The notes beneath the pieces were generated by a model, which was not told the DNA's origin, did not search any database, and was given only the letters and a program-made list of their open reading frames with translations. Of a DNA stretch of 27,623 nt, positions 15,062 to 22,525 are shown one piece after another. Location: contig JAWLCV010000056.1 in NCBI GenBank assembly GCA_041686955.1, positions 1 through 27,623 of the forward strand, given 5' to 3'. The position numbers and the translations under genes were made by a program. The number at the start of each line of letters is the position of its first letter. Position 1 is the stretch's first letter. Source of the DNA: UBA7803 sp041686955. GTDB lineage: Bacteria > Pseudomonadota > Gammaproteobacteria > Pseudomonadales > Azotimanducaceae.

Positions 15062-16324
15062 ATGTTTGATCGAGACCAACGCATCGCCGGCTTCGACGAC
15101 GAGGTGGCTGCCGCCATCGACGCGGAGAACCGCCGCCAGGAAGAGCACATCGAGCTGATCGCCTCGGAGAACTACGCGAGCCCCCGGGTCATGGAGGCCC
15201 AGGGCAGCGTGCTCACCAACAAGTACGCGGAGGGCTATCCGGGCAAGCGCTACTACGGCGGCTGCGAGTACGTCGATCAGGTGGAGGTGCTGGCCATGGA
15301 GCGGGTCAAGGCCCTGTTCGGCGCCCACTACGCCAACGTCCAGCCCCATTCCGGCTCCCAGGCCAACGCCGCGGCGTACCTGGCGCTGCTGAAGCCGGGC
15401 GACACCATCCTCGGCATGAGCCTGGACGCGGGCGGCCACCTGACCCACGGCGCCAAGCCCAACTTCTCCGGGCAGCTCTACAACGCCGTGCAGTACGGGC
15501 TCGACGGCGCCACGGGCGAGGTGGACTACGAGGAGGTGCGGCGCCTCGCGCTCGAGCACACGCCGAAGATGATCATCGGCGGCTTCTCGGCCTATTCGCG
15601 GCGCCTCGACTGGCAGCGGTTCCGTGACATCGCCGACGAGGTGGGCGCCTACCTTCTGGTGGACATGGCTCATGTGGCAGGGCTGGTGGCCGCCGGGCTG
15701 TATCCGAACCCGGTGCCCTACGCCGACGTCACCACGTCCACCACTCACAAGACCCTGCGCGGCCCGCGGGGCGGCATCATCCTGGCGCGGGAAAACGCCG
15801 ACATCGAGAAGAAGCTGAACTCGGCCCTGTTCCCGGGCTCCCAGGGCGGCCCCCTGATGCACGTCATCGCCGCCAAGGCGGTGTGCTTCAAGGAGGCGGC
15901 CTCGGAGGAGTTCAACGCCTACCAGCGGCAGGTTCTGGTGAACGCCCAGACCATGGCGGAAGGGTTCCAGGCCCGCGGCTACAAGGTGGTCTCCGGCGGC
16001 ACGGACAACCACCTGTTCCTGCTCGACCTCATCGACAAGGACATCACCGGAAAGGATGCGGACGCGGCGCTGGGCCGGGCCAACATCACGGTGAACAAGA
16101 ACGCCGTCCCCAACGACCCGCGGTCGCCGTTCGTCACCAGCGGACTGCGCATCGGCACGCCGGCGGTCACCACCCGGGGCTTCAAGGAAGCCGAGTGCCA
16201 AACCTTGACCACCTGGATGTGCGACGTGCTCGACGACATCGGCAACGACAACATGATCGAGACCGTGCGCCAGCGGGTGCTCGAGCTGTGTGCCCGGTTC
16301 CCGGTCTACGGCGCCTCGGTCTGA
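15062..16324 (+). CDS. glyA: Serine hydroxymethyltransferase
   Basis: GlyA interconverts serine and glycine using PLP and tetrahydrofolate, supplying one-carbon units. The 420-residue protein (E. coli 417) starts MFDRDQRIAGFDDEV and contains IELIASENYASPRVMEAQGS, NKYAEGYPGKRYYGGCEYVD and the PLP-lysine block TTSTTHKTLRGPRGG with Lys230. The C-terminal SGLRIGTPAVTTRGFKE motif is also present. The longer open frame starting at 14984 is rejected in favour of ATG 15062, where family similarity begins. nrdR follows after 12 bp; glyA-nrdR-ribD is a common gammaproteobacterial order. Confidence 0.98.
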   Translation: MFDRDQRIAGFDDEVAAAIDAENRRQEEHIELIASENYASPRVMEAQGSVLTNKYAEGYPGKRYYGGCEYVDQVEVLAMERVKALFGAHYANVQPHSGSQANAAAYLALLKPGDTILGMSLDAGGHLTHGAKPNFSGQLYNAVQYGLDGATGEVDYEEVRRLALEHTPKMIIGGFSAYSRRLDWQRFRDIADEVGAYLLVDMAHVAGLVAAGLYPNPVPYADVTTSTTHKTLRGPRGGIILARENADIEKKLNSALFPGSQGGPLMHVIAAKAVCFKEAASEEFNAYQRQVLVNAQTMAEGFQARGYKVVSGGTDNHLFLLDLIDKDITGKDADAALGRANITVNKNAVPNDPRSPFVTSGLRIGTPAVTTRGFKEAECQTLTTWMCDVLDDIGNDNMIETVRQRVLELCARFPVYGASV

Positions 16325-16336
16325 GCGGAGCCGCCG

Positions 16337-16834
16337 GTGCACTGCCCCTTCTGCGGCGCCGACGACACCAAGGTGATCGACTCCCGGCTGGTGGCGGAAG
16401 GGGACTCGGTACGCCGGCGCCGGGAATGCCAGACCTGTGGTGAGCGGTTCACGACCTTCGAGACCGCGGAGCTGGTCATGCCCCGGATCGTCAAACGCGA
16501 CGGCACCCGGGAACCATTCGACGAGGACAAGCTGCGCCGCGGCCTGACCCGGGCGCTGGAGAAGCGCCCGGTCTCCATCGAGGAGATCGAGAGCGCCATC
16601 AACCGCATCATGCACAACCTGCGCTCCACGGGTGAGCGGGAGCTGCCGTCGCTGACCGTGGGTGAAGAGGTCATGAAGGAGCTGCGGCGCATGGACGGCG
16701 TGGCGTACGTGCGCTTTGCCTCCGTCTACCGGGATTTCCAGGACGTCTCGGAGTTCGAGAAGGAGATCAAGAGCCTGACCAGCAGCGAGGGGATTGCGCC
16801 GGCCGACGGCGAGGACGCCGGCGAGCCCCGGTGA
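16337..16834 (+). CDS. nrdR: Transcriptional repressor NrdR
   Basis: NrdR represses ribonucleotide reductase operons when dATP/ATP binds its ATP-cone. The 165-residue protein (E. coli 149) starts at GTG 16337, MHCPFCGADDTKVIDSRL. It carries the zinc ribbon (CPFC and CQTC with GERFTTFE) and the ATP-cone domain (about 49-139, VKRDGTREPFDEDKLRRGL and ALEKRPVS). The last 15 or so residues form an extra acidic tail. No nrd genes or NrdR boxes were seen in the window. It is co-oriented with glyA and ribD. Confidence 0.97.
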   Translation: MHCPFCGADDTKVIDSRLVAEGDSVRRRRECQTCGERFTTFETAELVMPRIVKRDGTREPFDEDKLRRGLTRALEKRPVSIEEIESAINRIMHNLRSTGERELPSLTVGEEVMKELRRMDGVAYVRFASVYRDFQDVSEFEKEIKSLTSSEGIAPADGEDAGEPR

Positions 16835-16844
16835 GGGCCGAATC

Positions 16845-17936
16845 ATGAGCGGCGATTCCGATGTGCTGTTCCTCCGGGCCGCCGTGGAGCTGGCGGAGCA
16901 GGGCCTGTATTCCTGCACGCCCAATCCCCGGGTGGGATGCCTCATCGTCCGCGACGGCATCATCCTGGGCCGCGGCGCCCACCTGTGGGCGGGGCAGGGG
17001 CACGCGGAGGTGAACGCCCTGCGCGACGCCGGCGGCGACGCCGCCGGCGCCACGGTCTACGTCAGCCTCGAGCCCTGCGCCTTCACCGGCCGCACGCCTC
17101 CCTGCACCGACGCCCTCATCGCCGCCAACGTGCGCCGGGTGGTGGCCGCCATGCGCGACCCGCACCCCCAGGTGGCCGGCCAGGGGTTCGAGCGGCTCAA
17201 GGCCGCCGGCATCGAAACCCAGCTCATCGAGCTGCCCGAGGCCGCCGAGCTGAACGCGGGCTACGTCAGCCGGCTGCGCCGGGGACGGCCCCTGGTGCGG
17301 GTGAAGGTGGCCCAGTCCCTGGACGGCCGCACCGCCATGGCCTCCGGCGAGAGCCGCTGGATCACCGGTCCCGCCGCCCGCGCCGACGTGCAGTACTGGC
17401 GCGCGCGAAGCTGCGCGGTGCTCACCGGCAGCGGCACGGTGCTCACCGACGACCCCCAGCTCACGGTGCGCGACCCGCGATTCCAGGTCGAGGGACGCAT
17501 CCGCCAGCCGCTGCGGGTGGTGGCCGACACCGGCTTGCGCATCCCGGCGGACGCCGCGCTGCTGCGGGCGGAAGGACCGGTGCTGCTGGCCCACGGCGCC
17601 AACGCCGTCCGGCAGCTCCCGGAAGTGGAACACCTGGTGTGCGGCGACGAGTCGGTGGATCTGACGGCGCTGCTGTCGGCCCTGGCGGAGCGGGGCTGCA
17701 ACGAGGTGCTGGTGGAGGCCGGCCCGCGTCTGGTGGGGGCTTTTCTCGCCCAGGGGCTGTGGGACGAGCTGCTGGTGTACGTGGCGCCGAAGCTGCTCGG
17801 CAGCGACGCCCGCCCCATGGCCCTGCTGCCGCTCGCCGCCATGGAGCAAGCCGTTCACGCTACAATGCGCGACTGCGTCACCGTGGGCGACGACCTGCGG
17901 CTTCGCCTGATCCCGGCGCAACGGTCCGAATCGTAG
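16845..17936 (+). CDS. ribD: Bifunctional riboflavin deaminase/reductase RibD
   Basis: RibD catalyses the deamination and side-chain reduction of the pyrimidine intermediate in riboflavin synthesis. The 363-residue protein (E. coli 367) has the N-terminal cytidine-deaminase-type zinc site (His53-Ala-Glu55, Cys78, Cys87 in PCAFTGRTPPC). The C-terminal reductase domain (about 146-363) includes VKVAQSLDGRTAMASGESRW, ITGPAARADVQYWRAR and VLVEAGPRLVGAFL. The ATG at 16845 lies 10 bp after nrdR. The next gene is nusB; ribE, ribBA and ribH, which normally lie between them, are absent. No FMN riboswitch is seen upstream. Confidence 0.97.
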   Translation: MSGDSDVLFLRAAVELAEQGLYSCTPNPRVGCLIVRDGIILGRGAHLWAGQGHAEVNALRDAGGDAAGATVYVSLEPCAFTGRTPPCTDALIAANVRRVVAAMRDPHPQVAGQGFERLKAAGIETQLIELPEAAELNAGYVSRLRRGRPLVRVKVAQSLDGRTAMASGESRWITGPAARADVQYWRARSCAVLTGSGTVLTDDPQLTVRDPRFQVEGRIRQPLRVVADTGLRIPADAALLRAEGPVLLAHGANAVRQLPEVEHLVCGDESVDLTALLSALAERGCNEVLVEAGPRLVGAFLAQGLWDELLVYVAPKLLGSDARPMALLPLAAMEQAVHATMRDCVTVGDDLRLRLIPAQRSES

Positions 17937-17992
17937 AGACAATCCATGTTGTACCACCCGGTCGTACCCGGCCTCGCTGCGGGGGATGGGAT

Positions 17993-18430
17993 ATGAGCAA
18001 ATCCAGTCATTGGGCCCGGCACCGGACCCGCAAGGTGCTGATGCAGGCGATCTACCAGTGGCAGATGACCCAGGCCGGCACCCACGCCCTGGAGAAGGAG
18101 TACCGCGAGGCGGGCGCGCTGAAGAAGGCGGACGAGGCGTTCTTCGGGGAGCTGCTCCGGGGCGTCGTCGCGGGCCGCGAGGAACTCGACGCTCTCCTGG
18201 CGCCCCTGCTCGACCGCAAGGTGGAGGAGCTCGACCGGGTGGAGCTGGCGCTGCTGCGGCTCGGGGCGTACGAGCTCCAGCACCGCATCGACGTGCCGTT
18301 TCGCGTGGTCATCGACGAGTACGTGGAGCTGGCCAAGACCTACGGCGCCGAAGACAGCTACAAGTACGTGAACGGCGTGCTCGACCGGCTGGCCGCCGAC
18401 CTGCGCCCGCTCGAGCGCACCACCCGGTGA
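17993..18430 (+). CDS. nusB: Transcription antitermination protein NusB
   Basis: NusB binds boxA RNA with S10 to form the rRNA antitermination complex. The 145-residue all-helical protein starts at ATG 17993 (MSKSSHWARHRTRKVLMQAI) and contains YQWQMTQAG, LDRKVEELDRVELALLRLGA, YELQHRIDVPFRVVIDEYVE and LAKTYGAEDSYKYVNGVLD. Length is near the family norm (E. coli 139). The 56-bp gap after ribD replaces the usual rib genes. The stop overlaps the GTG of thiL. A TACAAT box followed by GCGCG (17861-17866), inside the end of ribD, could be an extra -10 for this gene, but no -35 accompanies it. Confidence 0.97.
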   Translation: MSKSSHWARHRTRKVLMQAIYQWQMTQAGTHALEKEYREAGALKKADEAFFGELLRGVVAGREELDALLAPLLDRKVEELDRVELALLRLGAYELQHRIDVPFRVVIDEYVELAKTYGAEDSYKYVNGVLDRLAADLRPLERTTR

Positions 18431-19332
18431 ACGAGTTCGAGCTCATCGACGCCATCGTCGCCGAGCTCGGGCCCATGGCGCGGGGCGAGGGCGTGCGCAT
18501 TGGTCCCGGCGACGACGCCGCGGTCACCGCGGTGCCGGCGGGCATGGAGCTGGTCTCCACAATCGACGCGGTGGTGGGCGGGGTGCACGTGCCGGCGGAG
18601 GCGGGCGCGGAGCTCATCGGCTACCGCGCGCTCATGGTGAGCGCCTCGGACCTGGCCGCCATGGGCGCCGCTGCCGGCTTCGCGCTGGTGGCACTCAGCC
18701 TCGAAACCGAGGATCCCGAGTGGACCCGCGCCCTGGCGCGGGGCATGGCCCGGGCGGCGGCGGTGGCGGGACTGCCCATCGTCGGCGGCAACATCGCCCG
18801 CGGCCCCCTCACCATCGCCGTGAGCGCCCATGGCTACGTGCCCGTGGGCGCATATCTGCTGCGCTCCGGCGCCCGGGTGGGCGACGACGTCTACGTCACC
18901 GGCGAGCTCGGCGCCGCGGCGGCGGCGGTGGCCCGGGGCGGGCTCGGCGGCTGCCGCGACGAGGGCGACCTGGATGCCCTGTCCCGGCGTTATTTCATGC
19001 CGCGGGCGCGGATTCCGGAAGGGCTCGCTCTGCGCGGCCGCGCCACCAGCGCCATCGACCTCTCCGACGGCCTGGCTCAGGATCTGGGTCACGTCTGCCG
19101 GGCGAGCGGCGTGGGGGTCGAGCTCGAGGCGGCGCGGATTCCGGTGGCCCGAGGGGCGACGCTCACCGAGGCGCTGTCCGGCGGCGACGACTACGAGCTC
19201 TGCTTCACCCTGCAGGGCACGCCGCCGGAGCTTTCGGTGCCGGTGCATCGCATCGGCCGGGTGGTGGCGGAGCCCGGGGTCCGGCTGGACGGCCGGCCCG
19301 TCTCCGGCGGCTATCAGCACTTCGCTTCGTGA
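18427..19332 (+). CDS. thiL: Thiamine-monophosphate kinase
   Basis: ThiL phosphorylates thiamine monophosphate to the active cofactor thiamine diphosphate. The 301-residue protein (E. coli 325) starts at GTG 18427 overlapping the nusB stop: VNEFELIDAIVAELG, GPGDDAAV, DAVVGGVHVP, ALMVSASDLAAMGAAAGFAL, IVGGNIARGPLTIAV and SAIDLSDGLAQDLGH. These are the AIR-synthetase-fold metal and substrate motifs. It overlaps pgpA at its end by GTGA. The nusB-thiL-pgpA order is conserved across proteobacteria. Confidence 0.96.
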   Translation: MNEFELIDAIVAELGPMARGEGVRIGPGDDAAVTAVPAGMELVSTIDAVVGGVHVPAEAGAELIGYRALMVSASDLAAMGAAAGFALVALSLETEDPEWTRALARGMARAAAVAGLPIVGGNIARGPLTIAVSAHGYVPVGAYLLRSGARVGDDVYVTGELGAAAAAVARGGLGGCRDEGDLDALSRRYFMPRARIPEGLALRGRATSAIDLSDGLAQDLGHVCRASGVGVELEAARIPVARGATLTEALSGGDDYELCFTLQGTPPELSVPVHRIGRVVAEPGVRLDGRPVSGGYQHFAS

Positions 19333-19847
19333 GCCACGAACCCGCGCCCCGGCTTCCCGCCAGCGCCTGGCGCGATCCGGCGGTGCTCGTGGTCACCGGC
19401 TGCGGCAGCGGCTTCGTGCGGCCGGCTCCGGGTACCTGGGGCTCGCTGGTGGCCGCGGCGGTATGGTGGCTGGCGCTGGCGGAGCTGGCCTGGCCGCTGC
19501 AGCTCGCCGTCATGGCGGTGGTGTTCGCGCTCGGCACCTGGCTCACCCACCGGGTGGGCCGCCGCTATCAGGTCCACGACGACCCGGGCATCGTGGTCGA
19601 CGAGTTCGTGGGCCTGTGGCTCGCCCTGCTGGCGGCGCCGCCCACCTGGACCGCGGCGCTCGCCGGGTTCCTGGTGTTCCGCGTCATCGACATCGCCAAG
19701 CCCTGGCCGGTGGGCTGGGTGGATCGACGGGTGCCCGGGGCGCTCGGGGTGATGCTGGACGACGTGGTGGCGGGAGGTCTCGCCCTGGCCGTGCTGCAGT
19801 TGGCATTCCGGCTGATTTCGTGGCCGTGGCCGAATCCCGCCGCGTAG
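19329..19847 (+). CDS. pgpA: Phosphatidylglycerophosphatase A
   Basis: PgpA removes phosphate from phosphatidylglycerol phosphate at the inner membrane to give phosphatidylglycerol. The 172-residue protein contains GCGSGFVRPAPGTWGSLVAA, the metal-binding DDPGIVVDEFVGLW and FLVFRVIDIAKPWPVGWVD. Hydrophobic segments lie at about 35-65, 85-110 and 135-165, as in the family. GTG 19329 overlaps the thiL stop. Its own stop codon TAG forms the first half of a TAGAAT box that may serve the next gene. Confidence 0.96.
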   Translation: MSHEPAPRLPASAWRDPAVLVVTGCGSGFVRPAPGTWGSLVAAAVWWLALAELAWPLQLAVMAVVFALGTWLTHRVGRRYQVHDDPGIVVDEFVGLWLALLAAPPTWTAALAGFLVFRVIDIAKPWPVGWVDRRVPGALGVMLDDVVAGGLALAVLQLAFRLISWPWPNPAA

Positions 19848-19850
19848 AAT
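19845..19850 (+). promoter_or_regulatory. -10-like TAGAAT directly before the retropepsin-like gene
   Basis: TAGAAT at 19845-19850 is followed after 7 bases by the ATG at 19858, so a start at the usual distance would give a leaderless mRNA. No clear -35 is present at 17 bp and no Shine-Dalgarno precedes the ATG. Confidence 0.35.
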
Positions 19851-19857
19851 CCGGGCG

Positions 19858-20502
19858 ATGCGTGCCCTCCGTCTCTGCCTGCCGTTTCTGCTGCTCGGCC
19901 TTCCGGCCCTGGCGCTGGCCGTGCCGCCGGTGGAGGTGCTGGCGCTGTTCAACGGCCGCGCCGTGGTGCGTGCCGCCGGGGCCGAGCAGATGCTCAAGGT
20001 GGGCGAGACCTCGAAGGACGGGATCACGCTGCTCGCCGCCGACGCCCGCGAGGCGGAGGTGCGCTACGGCGGGCGGGTCTACCGGCTGGGCCTCAGCCGC
20101 CACGTCGCATCGACGTTCCGCGAGGCGGAGCGCCAGCGCGTGGCCATCGCGCCGGACTCGTTCGGCCAGTACCGCATTCGCGGCGCCATCAACGACGGAT
20201 TCGTCAACTTCCTGGTGGACACCGGCGCCTCGGTGGTGGCCATGAGCCGGCGCCACGCCGAGCACCTGGGCATCGACTACCAGCGCGGTCAGCGCGGCCA
20301 GGTGCAGACGGCCCAGGGGATCACCCAGTCCCACTTCGTGGTGCTCGATCAGGTGGTGGTGGGCGGCATCACCGCGCACAACGTGCAGGCCGCCGTCATC
20401 GACGGCGACTACCCGGCAGAGATCCTGCTGGGCATGTCGTTCCTGCGGCAGGTGGGAATGGAGGAACAGGGCGGGGTGCTGACCCTGGTGCAGAAGCACT
20501 GA
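19858..20502 (+). CDS. Exported retropepsin-like aspartic protease (clan AA)
   Basis: The 214-residue protein has a signal peptide (about 1-21, MRALRLCLPFLLLGLPALALA), an N-terminal segment of unknown role (about 22-95) and a C-terminal retropepsin-like domain. That domain has catalytic FLVDTGASVVAMSRRHAEHL (Asp121-Thr-Gly-Ala) and the hydrophobic-hydrophobic-Gly motif AEILLGMSFLRQVGM. Single-domain members of this family act as dimers in the periplasm, and their substrates are largely unknown. Length and architecture fit the bacterial TIGR02281-like group. It follows pgpA by 10 bp and is convergent with ispA, whose stop is 5 bp away. Confidence 0.88.
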   Translation: MRALRLCLPFLLLGLPALALAVPPVEVLALFNGRAVVRAAGAEQMLKVGETSKDGITLLAADAREAEVRYGGRVYRLGLSRHVASTFREAERQRVAIAPDSFGQYRIRGAINDGFVNFLVDTGASVVAMSRRHAEHLGIDYQRGQRGQVQTAQGITQSHFVVLDQVVVGGITAHNVQAAVIDGDYPAEILLGMSFLRQVGMEEQGGVLTLVQKH

Positions 20503-20507
20503 GCCGC

Positions 20508-21389
20508 TCAGAACTCCCGCTCGACGCTGCGGCTCGCGAGCTCTCCCAGCAGTGAATCCCCGAGCCCGGCACGGGTGAGGAACTTCATCCCCTCCGCCAG
20601 CAGACGCCGGGCGTGCTCCCGGGCCGCGTCCACCCCCATGAGGCCGGGGTACGTGCTCTTGCCCGCCGCCGTGTCCGAGCCTGCGGGCTTGCCCAGGGCC
20701 TCGGTGGTGGCGGTGACGTCCAGCACGTCGTCGATGACCTGAAAGGCGTGGCCGATGCGGCCGGCGAACTCGCCGAGCAGCACGAAGGTCTCGTCGTCCA
20801 GGGAGGGATTCCCCACCACGGCGCCGATCTGCACCGCGGCCTTGATGAGCGCGCCGGTCTTGGCGGCGTGCAGCGCCTGCAGATGCTCGAGCCCGAGCTG
20901 CTGGCGCTCGGCGGCCAGGTCGAAGCACTGCCCGCCCACCATGCCGCGCCAGCCGGCGGCATCCCCCAAAAGCGCGATGGCGCGCAGTCGTGCCTCGCCC
21001 GCCACGTTGGGCGCCTCCGCCAGGGTGGTGAAGGCCAGGGCCTGCAGCGCGTCGCCGGCGAGGATGGCGGTGGCCTCGCCGAACTTCACGTGGTTGCTCG
21101 GCAGGCCGTGGCGCAGGGCGTCGTCGTCCATGGCCGGCAGGTCGTCGTGGATCAGTGAGTAGGCGTGCACGAACTCCACGGCGCAGGCCGGGGCCAGGGC
21201 GTCTTCCAGGGCGCCGCCCACGGCGGTGCAGGCGGCGCACACCAGCATGGGGCGCAGGCGCTTGCCCCCGGAAAGCGTGGCGTAGCGCATGGCTTCCACC
21301 AGCGGCTGGGCGATGTCGGAGTGGGCGGGTAGATGGTGATCCAGCGCGTCCTCGACGGTGGCTTTCAGCTCGCGCAGATCAGTCGTCAT
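20508..21389 (-). CDS. ispA: Polyprenyl (farnesyl) diphosphate synthase
   Basis: IspA condenses isopentenyl diphosphate with dimethylallyl and geranyl diphosphate to give farnesyl diphosphate, precursor of quinones and undecaprenyl phosphate. The 293-residue protein (E. coli 299) has the FARM motif DDLPAMDDD at 82-90 with the short two-residue insertion typical of bacterial FPP synthases, GGKRLRP at 41-47, and the second Asp-rich motif VIDDVLD near 218. It overlaps the upstream xseB by 11 bp, the usual xseB-ispA pair. dxs, which often follows, is not present downstream. Confidence 0.96.
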   Translation of the reverse strand: MTTDLRELKATVEDALDHHLPAHSDIAQPLVEAMRYATLSGGKRLRPMLVCAACTAVGGALEDALAPACAVEFVHAYSLIHDDLPAMDDDALRHGLPSNHVKFGEATAILAGDALQALAFTTLAEAPNVAGEARLRAIALLGDAAGWRGMVGGQCFDLAAERQQLGLEHLQALHAAKTGALIKAAVQIGAVVGNPSLDDETFVLLGEFAGRIGHAFQVIDDVLDVTATTEALGKPAGSDTAAGKSTYPGLMGVDAAREHARRLLAEGMKFLTRAGLGDSLLGELASRSVEREF

Positions 21390-21666
21390 CGAAGGCGTCG
21401 GGATCCAGGTCTTCGAACTCGTCGTCTTCCGTCAGCTTTTTGACCTTGAGCTCCGCGTCGCGCAGGGCCGCCTGACAATGGCGGGTGAGCTTCACCCCCC
21501 GCTCGAACGCGGCGAGGGAGGCCTCGAGCGTCATGTCCCCCGCCTCCATCCGGCTCACCAGGGCCTCGAGCTCCGCCAGGGCGCTCTCGAAATCCAGACC
21601 GGCGACGTCGGCTTCGGCGTTGCTGGTCGCGGCGGCAGGGGTCGTGTCGGAGGGTTCGCTCGGCAT
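21379..21666 (-). CDS. xseB: Exodeoxyribonuclease VII small subunit
   Basis: XseB binds the catalytic XseA subunit in exonuclease VII, which degrades single-stranded DNA in mismatch repair and recombination. The 95-residue protein has the conserved helical core LDFESALAELEALVSRMEAG, MTLEASLAAFERGVKL and HCQAALRDAELKV, flanked by a non-conserved N-terminal stretch (about 1-23) and an acidic C-terminal tail. ATG 21666 is chosen; upstream in-frame extension has no family similarity. It overlaps ispA and is divergent from pomA. Confidence 0.95.
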   Translation of the reverse strand: MPSEPSDTTPAAATSNAEADVAGLDFESALAELEALVSRMEAGDMTLEASLAAFERGVKLTRHCQAALRDAELKVKKLTEDDEFEDLDPDAFDDD

Positions 21667-21769
21667 CGCTGCAAGGTAACTCCGGGGCCGGGGCCGCGCA
21701 AGGCGGCGCCTGCGGTGCGGGAAATCCTGACTAGACTTGGGGATAAGCGAATCCGCGATCGAGGAGTTC

Positions 21770-22525
21770 ATGGATCTGGCAACCCTGGTGGGCCTGGTGG
21801 GCGCCTTCGGCGTCGTCATCGGGTCCATGATGCTGGGCGGGTCGGCGGAGATGTTTCTCAACCTGCCCTCGCTGCTCATCGTGCTGGTGGGCAGCCTGTT
21901 CGTGGTGCTGATGAAGTTCAGCCTCGCTCAGTTCATCAATGCCCTTCGGGTGGCGGTGAAGGCGTTCAGCTTCAACCTGGCGAAACCCGAGCACATCATC
22001 GACGAGGTGGTGCAACTCGCGGACGCGGCCCGCAAGGGCGGCCTGCTGTCGCTGGAAGGCCGCGAGGTGTCGAGCCAGTTCCTCTCCGACGGCATTCAGC
22101 TTCTGGTGGACGGCCACGACGCGGAGGTAGTGCGCACCCTCCTGCGCAAGGACCTGCACCAGACCCTGCAGCGCCACGAGGTGGGGGCCCGTATCTTCGC
22201 CGCCATGGGGGACGTTGGCCCGGCCATGGGCATGATCGGCACCCTGGTGGGCCTGGTGGCCATGCTGGCCAACATGGACGACCCCAAAGCCATCGGCCCC
22301 GCCATGGCGGTGGCGCTGCTCACCACGCTCTACGGCGCCATGTTCGCCAACATGTTCGCTCTCCCCATCGCCGACAAGCTGACCCTGCGCCGGGAGGAAG
22401 AGGGGCGGGTGAAGTCCATGATCATCGACGCCCTGCTGGCCATTCAGGGCGGGCAGAACCCCCGGGTCATCGACTCCATGCTGAAGACGTACCTGCCCGA
22501 GTCGAAGCGCGCCGAGGAGGCGTAG
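21770..22525 (+). CDS. pomA: Flagellar motor stator protein PomA/MotA
   Basis: PomA is the A subunit of the ion-conducting flagellar stator in the inner membrane; it applies torque on FliG. The 251-residue protein begins MDLATLVGLVGAFGVVIGSM and has four membrane segments (about 4-24, 31-51, 150-172, 183-205). The large cytoplasmic loop is followed by the conserved GDVGPAMGMIGTLVGLVAML block. Length and sequence resemble sodium-type PomA (Vibrio 253) more than E. coli MotA (295). ATG 21770 has a GAGGAG ribosome-binding site six bases away. pomB follows directly, and the neighbourhood with xseB-ispA is the one seen for pomAB in Vibrio. Confidence 0.94.
   Translation: MDLATLVGLVGAFGVVIGSMMLGGSAEMFLNLPSLLIVLVGSLFVVLMKFSLAQFINALRVAVKAFSFNLAKPEHIIDEVVQLADAARKGGLLSLEGREVSSQFLSDGIQLLVDGHDAEVVRTLLRKDLHQTLQRHEVGARIFAAMGDVGPAMGMIGTLVGLVAMLANMDDPKAIGPAMAVALLTTLYGAMFANMFALPIADKLTLRREEEGRVKSMIIDALLAIQGGQNPRVIDSMLKTYLPESKRAEEA

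Noticed and set aside
16801..16860. FMN riboswitch before ribD
   Set aside because: Only 10 bp separate nrdR and ribD, and no conserved RFN element sequence is present.
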